DNA from: Culex pipiens pallens
Taxonomy: Eukaryota > Arthropoda > Insecta > Diptera > Culicidae
Assembly (NCBI RefSeq): GCF_016801865.2
Contig: NC_068938.1
Span: forward strand, 190,012,476-190,076,475
DNA: 64,000 bases
Reading direction: 5' to 3'
A program made the translations under genes and the position numbers. This document shows positions 1 through 11,869 of the stretch, in pieces (within the stretch, counting starts at the first letter, position 1; each line of letters opens with the position of its first letter). The notes below the pieces were generated by a model. It was not told the DNA's origin and did no database searches. It saw only the letters and a program-made list of their open reading frames with translations.

Positions 1-832
1 ATGTGTGTGCTTAGGCATTCTCCCGGGGGCGGTACAATTTATTGGAATTGATAAGTTTTAATTTAAAATTTCAATTAACTCGATCCCGGCCGAAGCCTCG
101 CCGCCGGCGCCACCGGATTGAATTGGCCACGATTGTGGACTTTCCCACCCAGTTGGTTCCAAGTTCGAGTTCCAGTTCCGGCCACGGGTAGGTAAATAAA
201 CTTGTAAAGCTGCCACCGACTTTGATTACATTTTGCCGCTAAAATATGGCTAATGGTTAAGGCCAGCCTGCCAGCTGGAGGCGCAAAATGGCAATGCTTT
301 TTATTGGAGTTTGGAGAAAATTTTGAGGAAAACACACACATTCACGGAAACAGGCAGCTGCGCACGCGATGGTGAACGTGGGTGGCTGATTAAAAAAGCG
401 CGATTTGAGAAAGGAAACAGTTGGGTGATTGGGTGTGGAAATTTTGATTAGATGTAAGAAGATTTTAAAATTTGATAGCAGACTCATTTTCGATTTAGTT
501 TTTCCTTAATAAAATATATGAATAACCACATTTTAAAGGAATTAAAATTCTATTTTCTGACCAAAATCTGAACAAAAGCAATAACAAATTTTCTCTTTTA
601 TCACGAGCATTTTGCCGAAGAAATGAAGAATTTTAAAACACAAACAAAACATGAGAACAATTCTCCCCAGAATGAATGAACAATTATTTTTTTTGGTTTT
701 GATTTTTTTAATATGGATAAAACTATGTGTGTACTATTTGAATGGCCAAAGAAGTAATATTGCATCATTAGGTAGTCACTATATGTTTTCTAAAATTTAA
801 TATTCAAATATTTAAAAATATTCAAAAATCTT
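1..832. other. No gene recognised
   Basis: A moderately GC-rich first 480 bp followed by AT-rich DNA. Open frames of 73-88 codons overlap on opposite strands and show no family features. Confidence 0.6.
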
Positions 833-1100
833 AATCATAAGAGCGATATTTATGATTGATTTGGTGTCTTCGGGAAATCTGTAGGTATTGCATAGGACTT
901 CTCAGAAAAAAAGTTACACTCTGAAAAAAATACCCATTTCTGTATTTCAACTTTTTCCACAAAAAAATTGGATTGAGCATAATAACCATTTCTGAAAAAA
1001 AAATTAAAAAATATAATTTTTCGAGCAATGGCACAAGTTGGTCGAAATTCATTTTTTCGAAAAAAAAACATATTTTTTATAAACATGGAAAAAATTGAAA
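833..1100. repeat. Dispersed repeat fragment (family also at 20880-21240 and 44100-44240)
   Basis: The string around GATTTGGTGTCTTCGGG, then GTAGGTATTGCATAGGACT and CTCAGAAAAAAA is shared, in diverged form, with 20880-20980 and 44120-44230. No termini are visible. Two overlapping 70-80 codon frames here are not genes. Confidence 0.6.
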
Positions 1101-1239
1101 ATAAAGATTTTGACCTAATTTTTTGAAATTTGCAATCGAATAGTCAAATCAAATCATTCAAATTATTCAATCGAATAGTACTTGATGTTAATTTCAATAC
1201 CGTGCAATTTTTATGAGTTATCCATTAAAAAATAATTTT

Positions 1240-1440
1240 TAGTTCTTAATGTGACATTATTACTAGTAAAAGTCATGACCAAGCTCAACCTTCTTTGAAA
1301 ATATTTTTTTTTTCGCAAGGATCATAATATTTTCTATACATTTGCTTCAAAGGTATTAAAGATTGGACCAAGGGTTGCCACCGAAACAAGATCACACAAG
1401 AAAAACGAGGTTTTCTCTACATACTAAACGTGCGATGAAT
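1240..1440. repeat. Dispersed repeat fragment paired with 10310-10480
   Basis: Shares GTCATGA..AAGCTCAA, TTTGCTTCAA...ATT.AAGATT and GGTTTTCTCTACA with 10310-10480. The second copy is broken by the MITE at 10478. Confidence 0.6.
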
Positions 1441-2044
1441 TTTTAAGTGACAAATAACAGTTTGCAATGTCATAAATTAGAGTGCCTTGAATTTTTTCGG
1501 GCTTTCGACGGAAAATATTTTCATTGTTTTCAAATTATCTCTAACATAAAAAAAAACAATAAAAGTTTGAAAAAAATATTAATATTTTTAAGTCAAGCTT
1601 GGTCTTGACTATACTAGGTAGAAAATACATGCTATCAACATAAAAAAAACAATTTTTTAGTGGATATAATTCGAAAACAGTGCACGATATTGAAATTTCT
1701 AAAAATAGTTTTCGATTCCTAATTTGATTTTACATCTAAAAACAATTTTTTTAACTTTTAATCACGCTTGAAAAAAAAATAAAAAAAAATCAAAAGATAA
1801 ACAACACTGTCAAACAACGCTGCCAGATTATTTTAAGGGAGATCTGTATTTTCTTTAAAATAAATCTGTATTTTATCTGTATAAGACTACCAACTGTACG
1901 GTTTTTTTCCTTACCATACGGATTTTTGAACCTCTTCGCGAATATTTAACAGGCCGGAATTTTTGTATGGAATTTTACGCATAATACGGATTTGTACGGA
2001 ATTTTGATAACTTTTTAATCATTGAATTGCTTTTTGATTTGGTC

Positions 2045-2132
2045 GAAGCTTTTGTTAACTAGAAATTTTTATTTTTCTGTGAGTTTGGTGAAGCTTTTGT
2101 TAACTAGAAATTTTTATTTTTCTGTGAGTTTG
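2045..2132. repeat. 45-bp tandem duplication
   Basis: The segment starting GAAGCTTTTGTTAACTAG at 2045 repeats at 2090 with period 45 and almost no change, so the duplication is young. It lies inside the MITE at 1815-2970. Confidence 0.9.
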
Positions 2133-2196
2133 TAAAAAGGGGGTTAAAAAGGGAGAGTTTTCCGGGGTTTCCTAAATTCAAACTTGATTATCAATA

Positions 2197-2274
2197 ATTC
2201 TAGAGTTTTTGAACTAGTTCAATAGTTATTGTCTTTCATATGTTGATAGGACCTTTAAAAAAAAACTCTAGAAT
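2197..2274. mobile_element. Palindromic mini-MITE, copy 1
   Basis: About 78 bp, ending ATTCTAGAGTTTTT and its inverse AAAACTCTAGAAT, with GATAGGACC inside the right half. Same family as 2362-2440 and 52242-52327. The whole sequence can fold into one hairpin. Confidence 0.75.
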
Positions 2275-2361
2275 CTTTTTGAAATTCCTTACTAAATATA
2301 TTTATCCATTTCCAAAGGCTTTCTAAAACTTGTGAAAACATTTGAACATTTGAATTAACAA

Positions 2362-2440
2362 ATCTTGAGCTTTTTAAAGGTCCTATAAACTGTTGTGTTT
2401 CACATGTTATAGGACCTTTTCAATAAAAAAAACTCTGGAA
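2362..2440. mobile_element. Palindromic mini-MITE, copy 2
   Basis: Has inverted AAAGGTCCTATAA and TTATAGGACCTTTT around a short loop, with CTTGAGCTTTTT and AAAAACTCTGG outside. Same layout as copies 1 and 3. Confidence 0.75.
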
Positions 2441-3330
2441 AAGAGTTCGTGAAAACACTAAGAACGATATTATTCGTGAAAGCAAACTTGATATTTCGTT
2501 AACTTTTAAACCTCTAACAAAAAAAAATTGAAGAACATAATGATTTGATTCAAATCACGGTTTATTTTATGAATACTTTTAAACGTGCAAGTCATAAGCA
2601 CTCTGATAGCATTTTGTGAAATTTGTTAGCTGTAAAAACAACACAGTTTTATATTTTTAATATCTAAATAATTCATTGACAGTTGTTGTTATACCATGGT
2701 GTCATATCGGCAAAGTGTACGGATTTTTGCTCAGCAATAGTTGGTAGCCTTATATCTGTATCATGTCAAAATCGAAGCCACAGAAGAAATTTTCAAACTT
2801 TTAACAGCAGATTTAAGCTTTTTAGTTATATTAAAGCATAATTTAAGAACTGAATTGCTGCAATTTTTAAGTATAATCATTTTTTAATAATCTGTATCTA
2901 CAGATTTTTAGGATTTCTGGGATCGAAAAATCTGTCAAATACAGATTTATCTGTATATCTGGCATGGCTGCTGTCAAATGAATGCTGTGTAACTGTTGCC
3001 ATAGCTAAAAAGATGGTATTTTTTACGTCTGAAACATATCCGAAAATGAGCTTTTCAAAAATGTTTTTTTTGCGCAAATCAATTTTTTGTGTGAAAATGA
3101 AAAAAAAAATAGAGTGTAACTATTTTTATCGATGAATGGGTATTGCTTGCTGAGCAATAGCTGAATCAAATCGGTAAAAAAAATTGTTCACAGGATACAC
3201 ATTTTTTAATATTCTAATGGCCGAATAACTGGACACGTTCAACTAAATGATTAAAAACTTTTAAACCCGCGGGTTAAAGAATTCCAACAAGCTCTACCCT
3301 GCCAAAGACACTCCACAGTTATTCTGTTAA

Positions 3331-4040
3331 TCTGAAAACTTGAACACTATCTTCCTCCCAGCAAGCCCAACTCTTGAAGAAAACGCTTTTCTGCTGGTGG
3401 CCGAGAAAGCACTTCCCAAGAAAGTGTGTGCTGCATTTGCTGCTGGTAGCCTCCAACACTCTGTCCGTCCAGCATCACCAGCTCATGATGATAAACATTC
3501 CTCTTGCTCGTTTCAAGCGAGACCAGAGTTCACAAGAAAACCACCACCATAACCATAACGTTCATCAGCGGTCGAACCCATTCCGCTATCATGAGGGTTT
3601 GAACTCTCTTCGCTTGGAGTTTGAGTTTGGCCCTTCGGAGCGACCCTCATCTTGTTTTTTTTTTTTTGGAGACTGACGGAACAGAAGCATAATGTTGCAG
3701 CATAAAAGGGCGCACCCTTAGTATGAACAATCAGATCAGATCATAAACCTCTTCAGGGGACAAATTGTAGGCCGCGGAAAATTCATCGCTTTTATAGACG
3801 TGGGCAGAGATTGATTTTTCCAACACGTGGACATCTTTATGGCACTCGTTTTGGGTTGTGACACCACAAACTGGTGGGCCCGTTGCCGCGCTTTGGCCAT
3901 AAGTATTGATAATAAATTAAAAAGTTTTATTTGTTGACCGGATGGAGGAAGAGTTTGGACCCGATGCCGGTTTATGTTTGAAGTTGATGGATGTTTTGGG
4001 GATCTTGATGGAAAATCTGGGTACAAGGTTGAGGATGCAT
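3331..4040. other. Single-copy island, no gene recognised
   Basis: GC-richer DNA between repeats. Frames of 60-133 codons overlap in several phases, without splice-bounded or domain-like content. The 133-codon frame (3942-4343) runs into the SINE and is an artefact of it. Confidence 0.6.
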
Positions 4041-4053
4041 TTAATAAAATGTT

Positions 4054-4340
4054 TTACTACCGCTGATATCCAGGTAAAGTTTGGCCAAGTTGAAGGATTT
4101 TGGGTCAACAAGGATGATCTCATAAAAACGAAACTATTGGCACTACGCCCCCCGGGGCATGGCCTTCCTCTAACGTGGGATTTCTGCTCCAGCGCCTCTG
4201 ACGAGACAGGAGAAACCGGGACCGACGTTTTACTTCACCATCCGATAGAAGCTCAGTGGATAAGGCGGGAATCGAACCCGCGTCTCATAGCATCATCGGG
4301 ATCGGCAGCCGAAGCCGCTACCCCTGCGCCACGAGACCCA
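4054..4340 (-). mobile_element. tRNA-derived SINE (tRNA-like head 4257-4340)
   Basis: Read on the minus strand it starts with a tRNA-like head. An A-box-like CGTGGCGCAGGGGTAGCGGC is followed by a B box GGGTTCGATTCCCGCC. A tRNA-unrelated body containing GATGGTGAAGTAAAACGTCGG and CCACGTTAGAGGAAGG follows. The head does not fold into a clean anticodon arm and has an over-long variable region, so I call it a SINE rather than a tRNA gene. TAAAATGTT at 4045-4053 and 4341-4349 may be the target duplication, so the left boundary is tentative. The same head recurs at 44385-44466. Confidence 0.7.
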
Positions 4341-4344
4341 TAAA

Positions 4345-7094
4345 ATGTTCAAATTTAGTCAAAAGGTGCACATATTGCTATGTTTGGATTCAAAACTATT
4401 TTCACAGAAATTTCCAGTGCGACCACAACAGTTGCAAAATTACTTTTTGACTTACGAAATAAGTCTTTATCCAAAGTCACCCCTACTAACGGTTCTCCTG
4501 CAATGACAGCTCTCTTCACTTCACCAGGTACATCCGATCCAGCAGAACACATTTTTCATGTAAAATTTACGCGCAACCAGCCACAACTGTTCAATCACAG
4601 ATGGTTTCGGTCCGACCGATTCTGCAAGTAGGAGTTAACTAACTAACTCGGATGCTGGCTGGCTCCACAACCACACAACACGTTGTTGTTGCTCTCAATC
4701 GAGGTCTGTGTTTACCCAGCTGCCTGCATGTTCCGCGACAAGACAAATTGCGGCCGGCCAGAACTTCACATCTCGCCCCGAGGGGGGATTGGAGGATACT
4801 ACAAAGAAGCTCCGGAACACGTGCCTCCGGCTCGTTGAATGAACTCTGTGAAAATGACAGCTTTTTGCGTTCGTTAATTGAGGGGGGTTTGCACAATTGG
4901 TTTGTCATCAATTGGAAACATTCCTCTTGTTAAAAATGCTCTTTTTAGGAGGCAATCATTGACAATGATAAAATTCCACCAAAACGATGTAAAATTACCA
5001 GTTCACCCGAAATCGGTCTGGTTTTCGCCAAAGTCCAAGTGTTGATTGAACGCACCTTTCACCGAAACCCGTTAAACCTTTTAGCAGTGCATAAATTATT
5101 CTCACCCCCTCCCACGCACGCACAACACGTGTCCCTCAGTCTAGCAGGGGCGCGTGCATGTGAATGTTTGTAAAATTACGCAACGTGTGATTCTACGTGA
5201 GAGTGGACGCTAACCAGACGCACTTCCTCCCCGTCCAGCAGAGGATGCAGTTGTTCTGCGTGTGTTCAGATTGTGGCCGCTGGCAACACTGCTGCATTGA
5301 TGCTGGCTGGCGGCCCCCAGAGGCAAACAACGGCCGCGGCCACGCTGCGGACGTTACTGACCGGTGATAAATCATTCCGATGGGGGAGGGCTGAGGTTTT
5401 GCCGAACGCTTTTTGGTGGTGTGGAATGTGAATGGGTTTAGAATTCATGGCTCTGGCGTTTGCCATATGGTTGCAATTGAGCTGGAGTTGCAGTTATCGA
5501 GGGAACCATTGAGTGAATTAAGACTGGGTTGAATTTTACCAAGTTTTTTTTTTTTAAGAATAAAAAAACTGCAACTGTACTTTTATGAGAGCATTGTTAA
5601 AGCTCCAAGCAATCCCATCAAAGAGATTTTTTGATAACATTAAAGATTTTTCTAGACCATTGCAGAATCGACAGAAAGTTTTGTTTTTCAAACCTTGAAG
5701 GGTTCACAAAAAATCAAAAGGATAAAATGAAATGATTAAATTGGATCAAACAATTGACTATTTCATTTATATCATTTTTTTTTCAAAACTTCAAAAAATC
5801 TGAGTTAAACGATAAAATACACATTTTTAATTGTTGTAATTCCATTTCGCCACTATAGAAGAATCTAGTATATTTCACCGAAAGTCGTTTCACTGATTGG
5901 ATATTTTGCCGAATGGGACGTTTCTCCGATTTCTTTTTGCTTAAAAATGTTTAAAGGCTTTATGTTAATTTTTCGCTGAAAAATAAACTATAACTGGAAA
6001 TATTTTTTTAGTTATTTTTTTTAAAGATTATTTGAATTATTTTACTTTAAAAAAACTCAAAAAATCACAAAACCTTTTTTAGAGATTTTTTCTTTAAAAA
6101 CTGGTCATGTTAAATACAAAAAAAACCAAAGAAAAAAAAGGATCAAAATAAAACAAAGAAATTAATGAAAGAAATAATGATAAATTTGTATAGAACTGCT
6201 GATCGTTAATAAAAAAAACTGCCAATGTTCAAAAATGCAAAAACTCACAGAATTATTTTTTTTTTCTGAAAACAATTTAGCTTTGATTTCAAGAAACTGC
6301 TTTTGGGAAAAAGGTCATAAAAATTACTCTTAAAAATGTAAAAACTCTCATGTAAAAACGCATGAACAGAAAATAAAACTTTGTATAATGTTTTTAGAAA
6401 CGGCTCATGCTAAATAAAATGCAAAAACACTCAAAAATATATACAAATAACCATCTTTTTGAATTTTTCAAAGCACTGCTCAAAACAATGCGAAAACTCA
6501 TAGAAATTATGCTTAAAAAAAACTAATTTGAAATCCAAAGAATGTAAAAATAAATAGAAATGATGCTTTGCAAAAACATTCTTTTCTAAAACTGCTCATG
6601 ATTGAAAGAATATAAAACAGCTAAAAAATATGTGTTTGATCAATTTGTTTTAAATTATTTGAATTAATTGAAATCAATTTCGAATAACAAATTTTCTTTT
6701 AAAGAACAACTCATGTTCAAAATAATGGAACAAAACTCGCAGAAACAAAACAAAAATTTGATGCAATTCAAGGAAATTTTTCTACTATACAATTCGTTTT
6801 ATGTCGATTTAAAAAAATAAAATAACAAGCTATGCTCCTAACATTTGAATGAAGGATGTGTTTTTAAATGCATTTTACACTAGTTCAGTTGTTCTGTAAT
6901 AATAAGTTAAAAAAAAATGACGAAAACAAAACAAAAAATTGCGAGAAAAATGTTTTTAAAAATGCTAAAAATGATTTTTAACGCAAGGGAATGCATTTGA
7001 AATTCATTTTAAGCTGATTGCACTTGACATTCTACTTAAATTTTAAAGTTTTTTGAAAAACAAAATGTTATGTTATGTTATGTTATGTTAAACT
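4345..7094. other. Single-copy island then AT-rich desert
   Basis: 4345-5520 is GC-richer, with an AACT run near 4640 and no recognisable protein. 5520-7094 is very AT-rich, low-complexity DNA with many A and T runs. I see no gene or delimited element. Confidence 0.6.
7068..7091. repeat. TGTTA microsatellite
   Basis: About four tandem copies of TGTTA (ATGTTATGTTATGTTATGTT) in AT-rich DNA. Confidence 0.85.
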
Positions 7095-7260
7095 TTTAAA
7101 AATATTTGTACCAGCCTTATTAATACCTACAACTTGGCCAAAGACAACAAATCGATCAGAAAATTCCTTCAAAAGAAATATATTTTTAAATATTTACGTA
7201 CAATTTTTGTATGGACAGCAACAAAAATATGGTTAACCAATGACACAAGAAGTTTAAGCC
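7095..7260. repeat. Dispersed repeat fragment (CCGAAGACA family)
   Basis: TACCTACAACTTGGCCAAAG, AATCGATCAGAAAATTCCTT and TTTTTGTATGGACAG recur at 13010-13150 and, more diverged, in the repeats at 36600-36690 and 45800-45910. Confidence 0.65.
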
Positions 7261-7619
7261 TAATAAAAAAATACAAATATTAAAAATGCAAAAAATCGGC
7301 TAATTTTGTAAAGAATTCAGCAATTATCTACAAAATTTGCCGAAAAGCGATTCGTTATCGAGATAAAGTCACCTTAAAATTTTGCAATTGTTTTGAATTT
7401 TGTAAACTGCACTTATGTCTTCTCACAAACTTCGGTGAAAAAATTCGGCCCTTAAAAAACAGAACTAAATTGTGTGTGATTCTTAAACCATTTAGTTTAT
7501 GCTTTTCTTTAATTGAGAATGTTCAGGAAAGTAGTTTGCTGGTTTTTTTTAATCTCTATTTACTAGCATCAAAAAAACATTTAGAAAAATGACCTGTATG
7601 TTCCAAGACATCAAATAGT

Positions 7620-10070
7620 TCCTCTAAACCGACTTGAAACACTCCACATTCCGCAATCGCTCGAAATCAATATTTTACCAATCCCCGTAAAAATAACAAC
7701 ATTTTGCAAAATCCATCACCATTGCCACCTAGGCAGGTTGGAACCACTCCACAGCGGCGACTGGACTAATTGATTCAGCGCGGGAAGCATGTAACGAAAC
7801 ACTTGGCAGATGTTACGTGTTACTTTCCAACCCGTGGGGCGAATGGTCCGCGTTTCTCAACACCGTTTTTTTTTTGTTTTGGAACTGATCCGGTTCCTCC
7901 GACTCACCGGCTTTCGGTCCTTAACTAGAGAGAGAGTGACTTCAGGGTGACGCGACGTACCTGAAAATAGATTGACAAGAAACACCCTGTTAATGATTTT
8001 CGAACATTTTTTTTTTGTTCTTCTCTGTGGAGTATCGCTAAATGTTTTGAAAGAAGCTTTTCATCATCTCAGCGCACGCGGAATGAAGATTTTCCAAACA
8101 GTGCAGCAGTTAACCCTTGGCGAATCAACTCAAAATTGAATTAGGTAGAATGTAAATTGTTCTGAAAAACTCCAAAGAAAAAAACGAAAATCTATACATA
8201 ATTCTTGAAAATTTCAACAAGTCGAGGGTTAAGGTCACCCAGCTGGGCCGGATCAACCACCTCCGCACAACCGGGAAAGGAATCACGCGGTTTGTCACTT
8301 AGTGGGACTTGTGCACGAGCGCCAAATGGAACCCATTTCTGGTGGCGCGGTTTTAATGAATGTTTTCACTGCTGCTGCTGCTGAGAGGGAGTGAAAAAGT
8401 TTTCCTCAAAACACACACACACTTCTGGATCGCGTCACAACAACAGCAGAACTTGGTCGGATTACGGAGTTGAGCTCGGGAGCTCTCAATTAGAATTGAT
8501 GGATTCCAGATCGCCGCACTCTTTGAACTAGCCAGAGCGTGCCAGCTCTTGGAGATGTCTCAATGGGACTCGGTGGGCTGGTTTGTATTAAGATATTTAA
8601 AGACAGGTTCAATTGATATTCAACTTGTGTACTGGATTTAAAATAACTGGAGACTTTTTGAAAAAAGTTGAAAATTATAAAAGTAGTAGCTGGCGCCAAC
8701 GCAATTTGTCCTACCCCTCAAGAATCCGGAAAAGCGTGGGAAAAATATCTCCTCACGCACAACACGTGGAGTTTCTTCCCATCATCATCGTTATCATCTT
8801 CGGTGGTCCATCCCTTACACCAACTGAGAAACGAGTGAGGCTATTTTCTGTTGATGTTTGCCTCTCCCATCGGGGGATAATATCCTAATCAATAATGTTT
8901 TCTTGTTTTCCCAGCCCATTTTCCCAGCCCAGAGAGTTCTCGAGTTTGCTGAATAACAAACGGCCCACAGGAAAAACCAACAACCGACCTCCTTAAGTGG
9001 AATTGTTGAATAATGGAAAACCTTTTGAGCAGGGGGTTGGCAAGGGTGGGGTGTTGCGGCCATTTCTGCATTTGCCCCATTAGCCAGCACAAATAGAAGA
9101 GCTGTGGGGACGAGATTCCTCTGCACCGAATGTTATCACTGATAACAACAGTCAATTCAGTCAGTCCCACGAGAATCTTCTCGGAAAATGCCTCTGAGAA
9201 AATGCCCCGGTGCCAAAAATTAGCATTCTCCACCCCGGGTTCGGTTCGGTTCGGCCCCGAAAGGGTGCACCCAAGTGTAACTGCACGGGATGAACACCGA
9301 GTGAACACACACACATTATTCATCAGGCCGTGGGAAAATTATTCGTTTACCCACGGCAGTGTAAATAAACGCCGATGGGTGGTTTGATTTGGTGGAAAAT
9401 GGTTTCGGCATGCGCAAACATTTGCATGGTTTAATGCTCACTGATGGGTTGATGTTCAACTTGCAGAAAAAGTGAAAAGGATTGATTTTTAATGTCGTTT
9501 TGAAGTTGACCCGAAAAAAGCAGCATAGCAGTACCTATCTACGAGTAAATAGAACATGAACTGAGTAATAAGTCAGGACAGCTTTTCAAACTACACCAAC
9601 TCAAACTCCAGCTTCTCAAAATTTGACGACTTCGGGTCCTCTAAAAAGCCCGACTTCAACTCCACAGCCCTGGTAATAAAGTTCAGTGAGGAGACGTATG
9701 ATGGTATGCGACCACCGGTTGATACACACGAAGTTGACACGAGAGAATGCCGAGCTCAACACTCAAACAGCCGGGTGACACGACGACATGTGCTCTTTCT
9801 CTTTCTCTCATTTCATATCTCATTCTTGCTTGTGCGGGTGACAGCAATCATTTGAACGCAGTCAACGAGCTCTGCGCGATTGGGAAAGATGGTGAGAGTC
9901 AAATAACTGTGTGAGTGACTTTGCGTTGCGCTCATTCGTTTCGAATGTGTGTGAGTGAGAGCAGGGTATCAGAGTCAGATGGAAGTAGCTAAAACAAAAG
10001 ACGAGCTCAGTCAATTGTCACAAAAAATGTTATTTGATCCCAAGGCTTGGTTTTTATCCTTTCAATCTGA
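7620..10070. other. Single-copy island, no gene recognised
   Basis: GC-rich with CTG (8371) and CA (8410) microsatellites. The 144-codon minus frame at 8889-9323 overlaps others and matches nothing I know. 9710-9990 is a block of GAGTG/CTCATT-type motifs that resembles the interior of the MITE at 62137-62766 in style only. Confidence 0.55.
9572..9671. mobile_element. Possible short MITE ending CAGGAC...GCCCTG
   Basis: About 100 bp between CAGGACAGC and CACAGCCCTG. On the minus strand it contains GTGGAGTTGAAGTCG, like the GGAGTCGGAG end at 14830-14912. Similar octamers (GTAATAAG/GTAATAAA) lie next to both ends but are offset by one base, so the target duplication is unproven. Confidence 0.4.
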
Positions 10071-10309
10071 GCAGAGCAATGCGGTGAGATTCGGTTAGTT
10101 GAGAATATTCTTATTTTTTATTTATCAAATTGCGTAGAAAAGCCATTTTTTTGGATACGTTTAAGATGTCCAAAAATGCAATTTTTAGCTATAGCACAAA
10201 GTAATCAAAATTGTTTGACTACTTCAGGATTGTTGAAAAAAATAGTTACTTAGCAAAATATCGAAACCATGGTCAAGTAAAATACATTTGATATTACATT
10301 TTGCATAAA

Positions 10310-10477
10310 AAGATGTTTTTTTTAACCTACATGGGTCATGATCTTAATTGACAATCATAGAAAATACTATTCCAAAAGTTCGCGAAATTTCCTGAAAATT
10401 TGCTTCAACAACATTGAAGATTAAAACAATGGTTGTTGAGATTAAGGCTCTGAACGAATAAAAAAAAAGGTTTTCTA
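10310..10477. repeat. Dispersed repeat fragment (same family as 1240-1440)
   Basis: Shares TTTGCTTCAA..ACATTGAAGATT and GGTTTTCTACAC with 1240-1440. The CACAG MITE starts where the similarity stops. Confidence 0.55.
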
Positions 10478-10693
10478 CACAGAAAAACATTATGGTAAGA
10501 TTCATCAGAAAATGGTGACAGATTTTGTGTCAAAAAAAAATGATTAATTTTACCCCAGAAAATGATGAATTTTCATTAGTTTTTGATGAATATTCATCAG
10601 GTTCACATTTTTTATGTAATATTACACAAAAAAAGAGGTAATATTCAACCTACCAAATTTTAAACATTCCAAAATTAAACTTTTTTTTCTGTG
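10478..10693. mobile_element. CACAG...CTGTG MITE, copy 1
   Basis: 216 bp from CACAGAAAAACATTATGG to TTTTTTTTCTGTG, so the ends are inverted. The interior has the palindrome TGATGAATATTCATCA and TGTAATATTACA. Shares its layout with 13321-13539 and, reversed, 46140-46363. Confidence 0.7.
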
Positions 10694-10889
10694 TTAGTGA
10701 AATCCAAAAAGCCTCCAATATTCAGGAGTAAATATCTCAGCAACTTTTGAACCTATTTTATTTTTGATGTCGATAGAAGGATCAATTATGAAATTCTCTG
10801 ATCTTTCCAATAAAAACATTTTCCATTTTTTAAACTGAGACCGAATTGTCAACATGAAGTTGTTTAAAATCTCTTGATTTTTTTTTAAA

Positions 10890-11540
10890 TAGAAGTTTAT
10901 TCAACAAGATACAAACAGATTTTTTTCAGCACGAATCATACATTAATCCAACGAGGTTTACCGAGTTGGATATAACGAGGAGTGCTGAAAAAAAACATCA
11001 TTTTTTGCAATTCCAAAAAAAAAATACTTTTTGAATGGAATTTTATGTCAAACATGACATACACTGTCAAAACAAAAAAAAATATTGAAAAATGTCAGTG
11101 ATAAAAAGAAGAACATTTCAGGGATGAAAAGAAGAACTTGAATAGTATTAATTTTCCATTCTATTGTTCTGTTCTGTATTTTTTGCAATTTCCATAAAAC
11201 ACCATTTGAAAGGAATTTTTAGTCAAATGTTTTAGTCAATCCACTGTTTAAATCAAAATTGTTTTTTGAATTGTTGAAAATATTACTTTTCTAAACAAAT
11301 GCTGAAAATATCACCGTATCAGCATCCATTTTAGTGCTGAAAGTAGAACTTTTTAGCATTTGTTTTGAAAAGTAATATTTTCAACATTGTTTTGATTAAA
11401 CCGGTAGATTGACTAAGACATTTGACTAAAAATTCCATTCAAATGGTGTTATTCGACTCTGTTATTTTTGGTACAGAAAAGTAGGCTGTTTCGTTGTTTG
11501 AGAATGACAGAAAAAGTACGTAGTTTCATAACGGAATTGC
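10890..11540. repeat. Dispersed repeat with conserved CAGCAC hairpin and internal foldback
   Basis: Same family as 44640-45075, and partly reversed at 21330-21490. It contains a 75-nt hairpin (10920-10995, arms TTTTTTCAGCAC/GTGCTGAAAAAA and TCCAAC/GTTGGA) and a palindrome at 11198-11450. It ends with ACGTAGTTTCATAACGG and AATTGCAAA, which also recurs (as AACGGAATTGCAAA) near 23410. No coding capacity. Confidence 0.65.
11198..11450. repeat. Foldback palindrome inside the CAGCAC-hairpin repeat
   Basis: Arms 11198-11316 and 11334-11450 are inverted copies: AACACCATTTGAA..GGAATTTTTAGTCAAATG against CATTTGACTAAAAATTCC..TTCAAATGGTGTT. The spacer is under 20 bp. Confidence 0.8.
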
Positions 11541-11869
11541 AAACCTCTTCAGTTGCAAATTCGTGTTTAAACCAAAAATAAACTGCCCACCATTGAAAAA
11601 TCGGCTAATATCCACTTTTGCCAAAAACGAGATATTAGCACCAAGTGGTAGAGGATGTTCCAACGCATCTCCTGGAACTTGAATTTCATTGAAATAGTGT
11701 TTAGACTTGGCTGCCAATGCGAAAAACCAAACGGCTAATATGCCACTCTTATGGGAAATTGCCTTGACGGAGATTTTGTGACAAACACTAAAACGCGTTT
11801 TTCTCGGAATACTTGATTTGGCATAATAGCCGAATTTTCAATTATGGGCAGTAAAGTCAAACATAGTTA

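Larger units (their letters stand above)
1815..2970. mobile_element. hAT-type MITE with ATCTGTAT subterminal repeats
   Basis: An 8-bp duplication CTGTCAAA sits at 1807-1814 and 2971-2978 and fits the hAT preference. Ends are CAACGCTGCCAGAT and, inverted, CAGCCATGCCAGAT (11 of 14 match). Copies of ATCTGTAT/AAATACAGAT occur inside both ends, and a second inverted pair around ACTACCAACT (1890) and AGTTGGTAG (2740) lies further in. It contains a 45-bp tandem duplication and two palindromic mini-elements. No coding capacity. Confidence 0.8.

Noticed and set aside
4257..4340. Apparent tRNA gene on the minus strand
   Set aside because: Good A and B boxes but no clean anticodon arm, and it heads a SINE body. 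The same head recurs at 44385-44466.
9572..9671. 8-bp target duplication GTAATAAG/GTAATAAA around a short MITE
   Set aside because: The octamers are offset by one base relative to the two ends and differ at one position, so I did not count it as proof.
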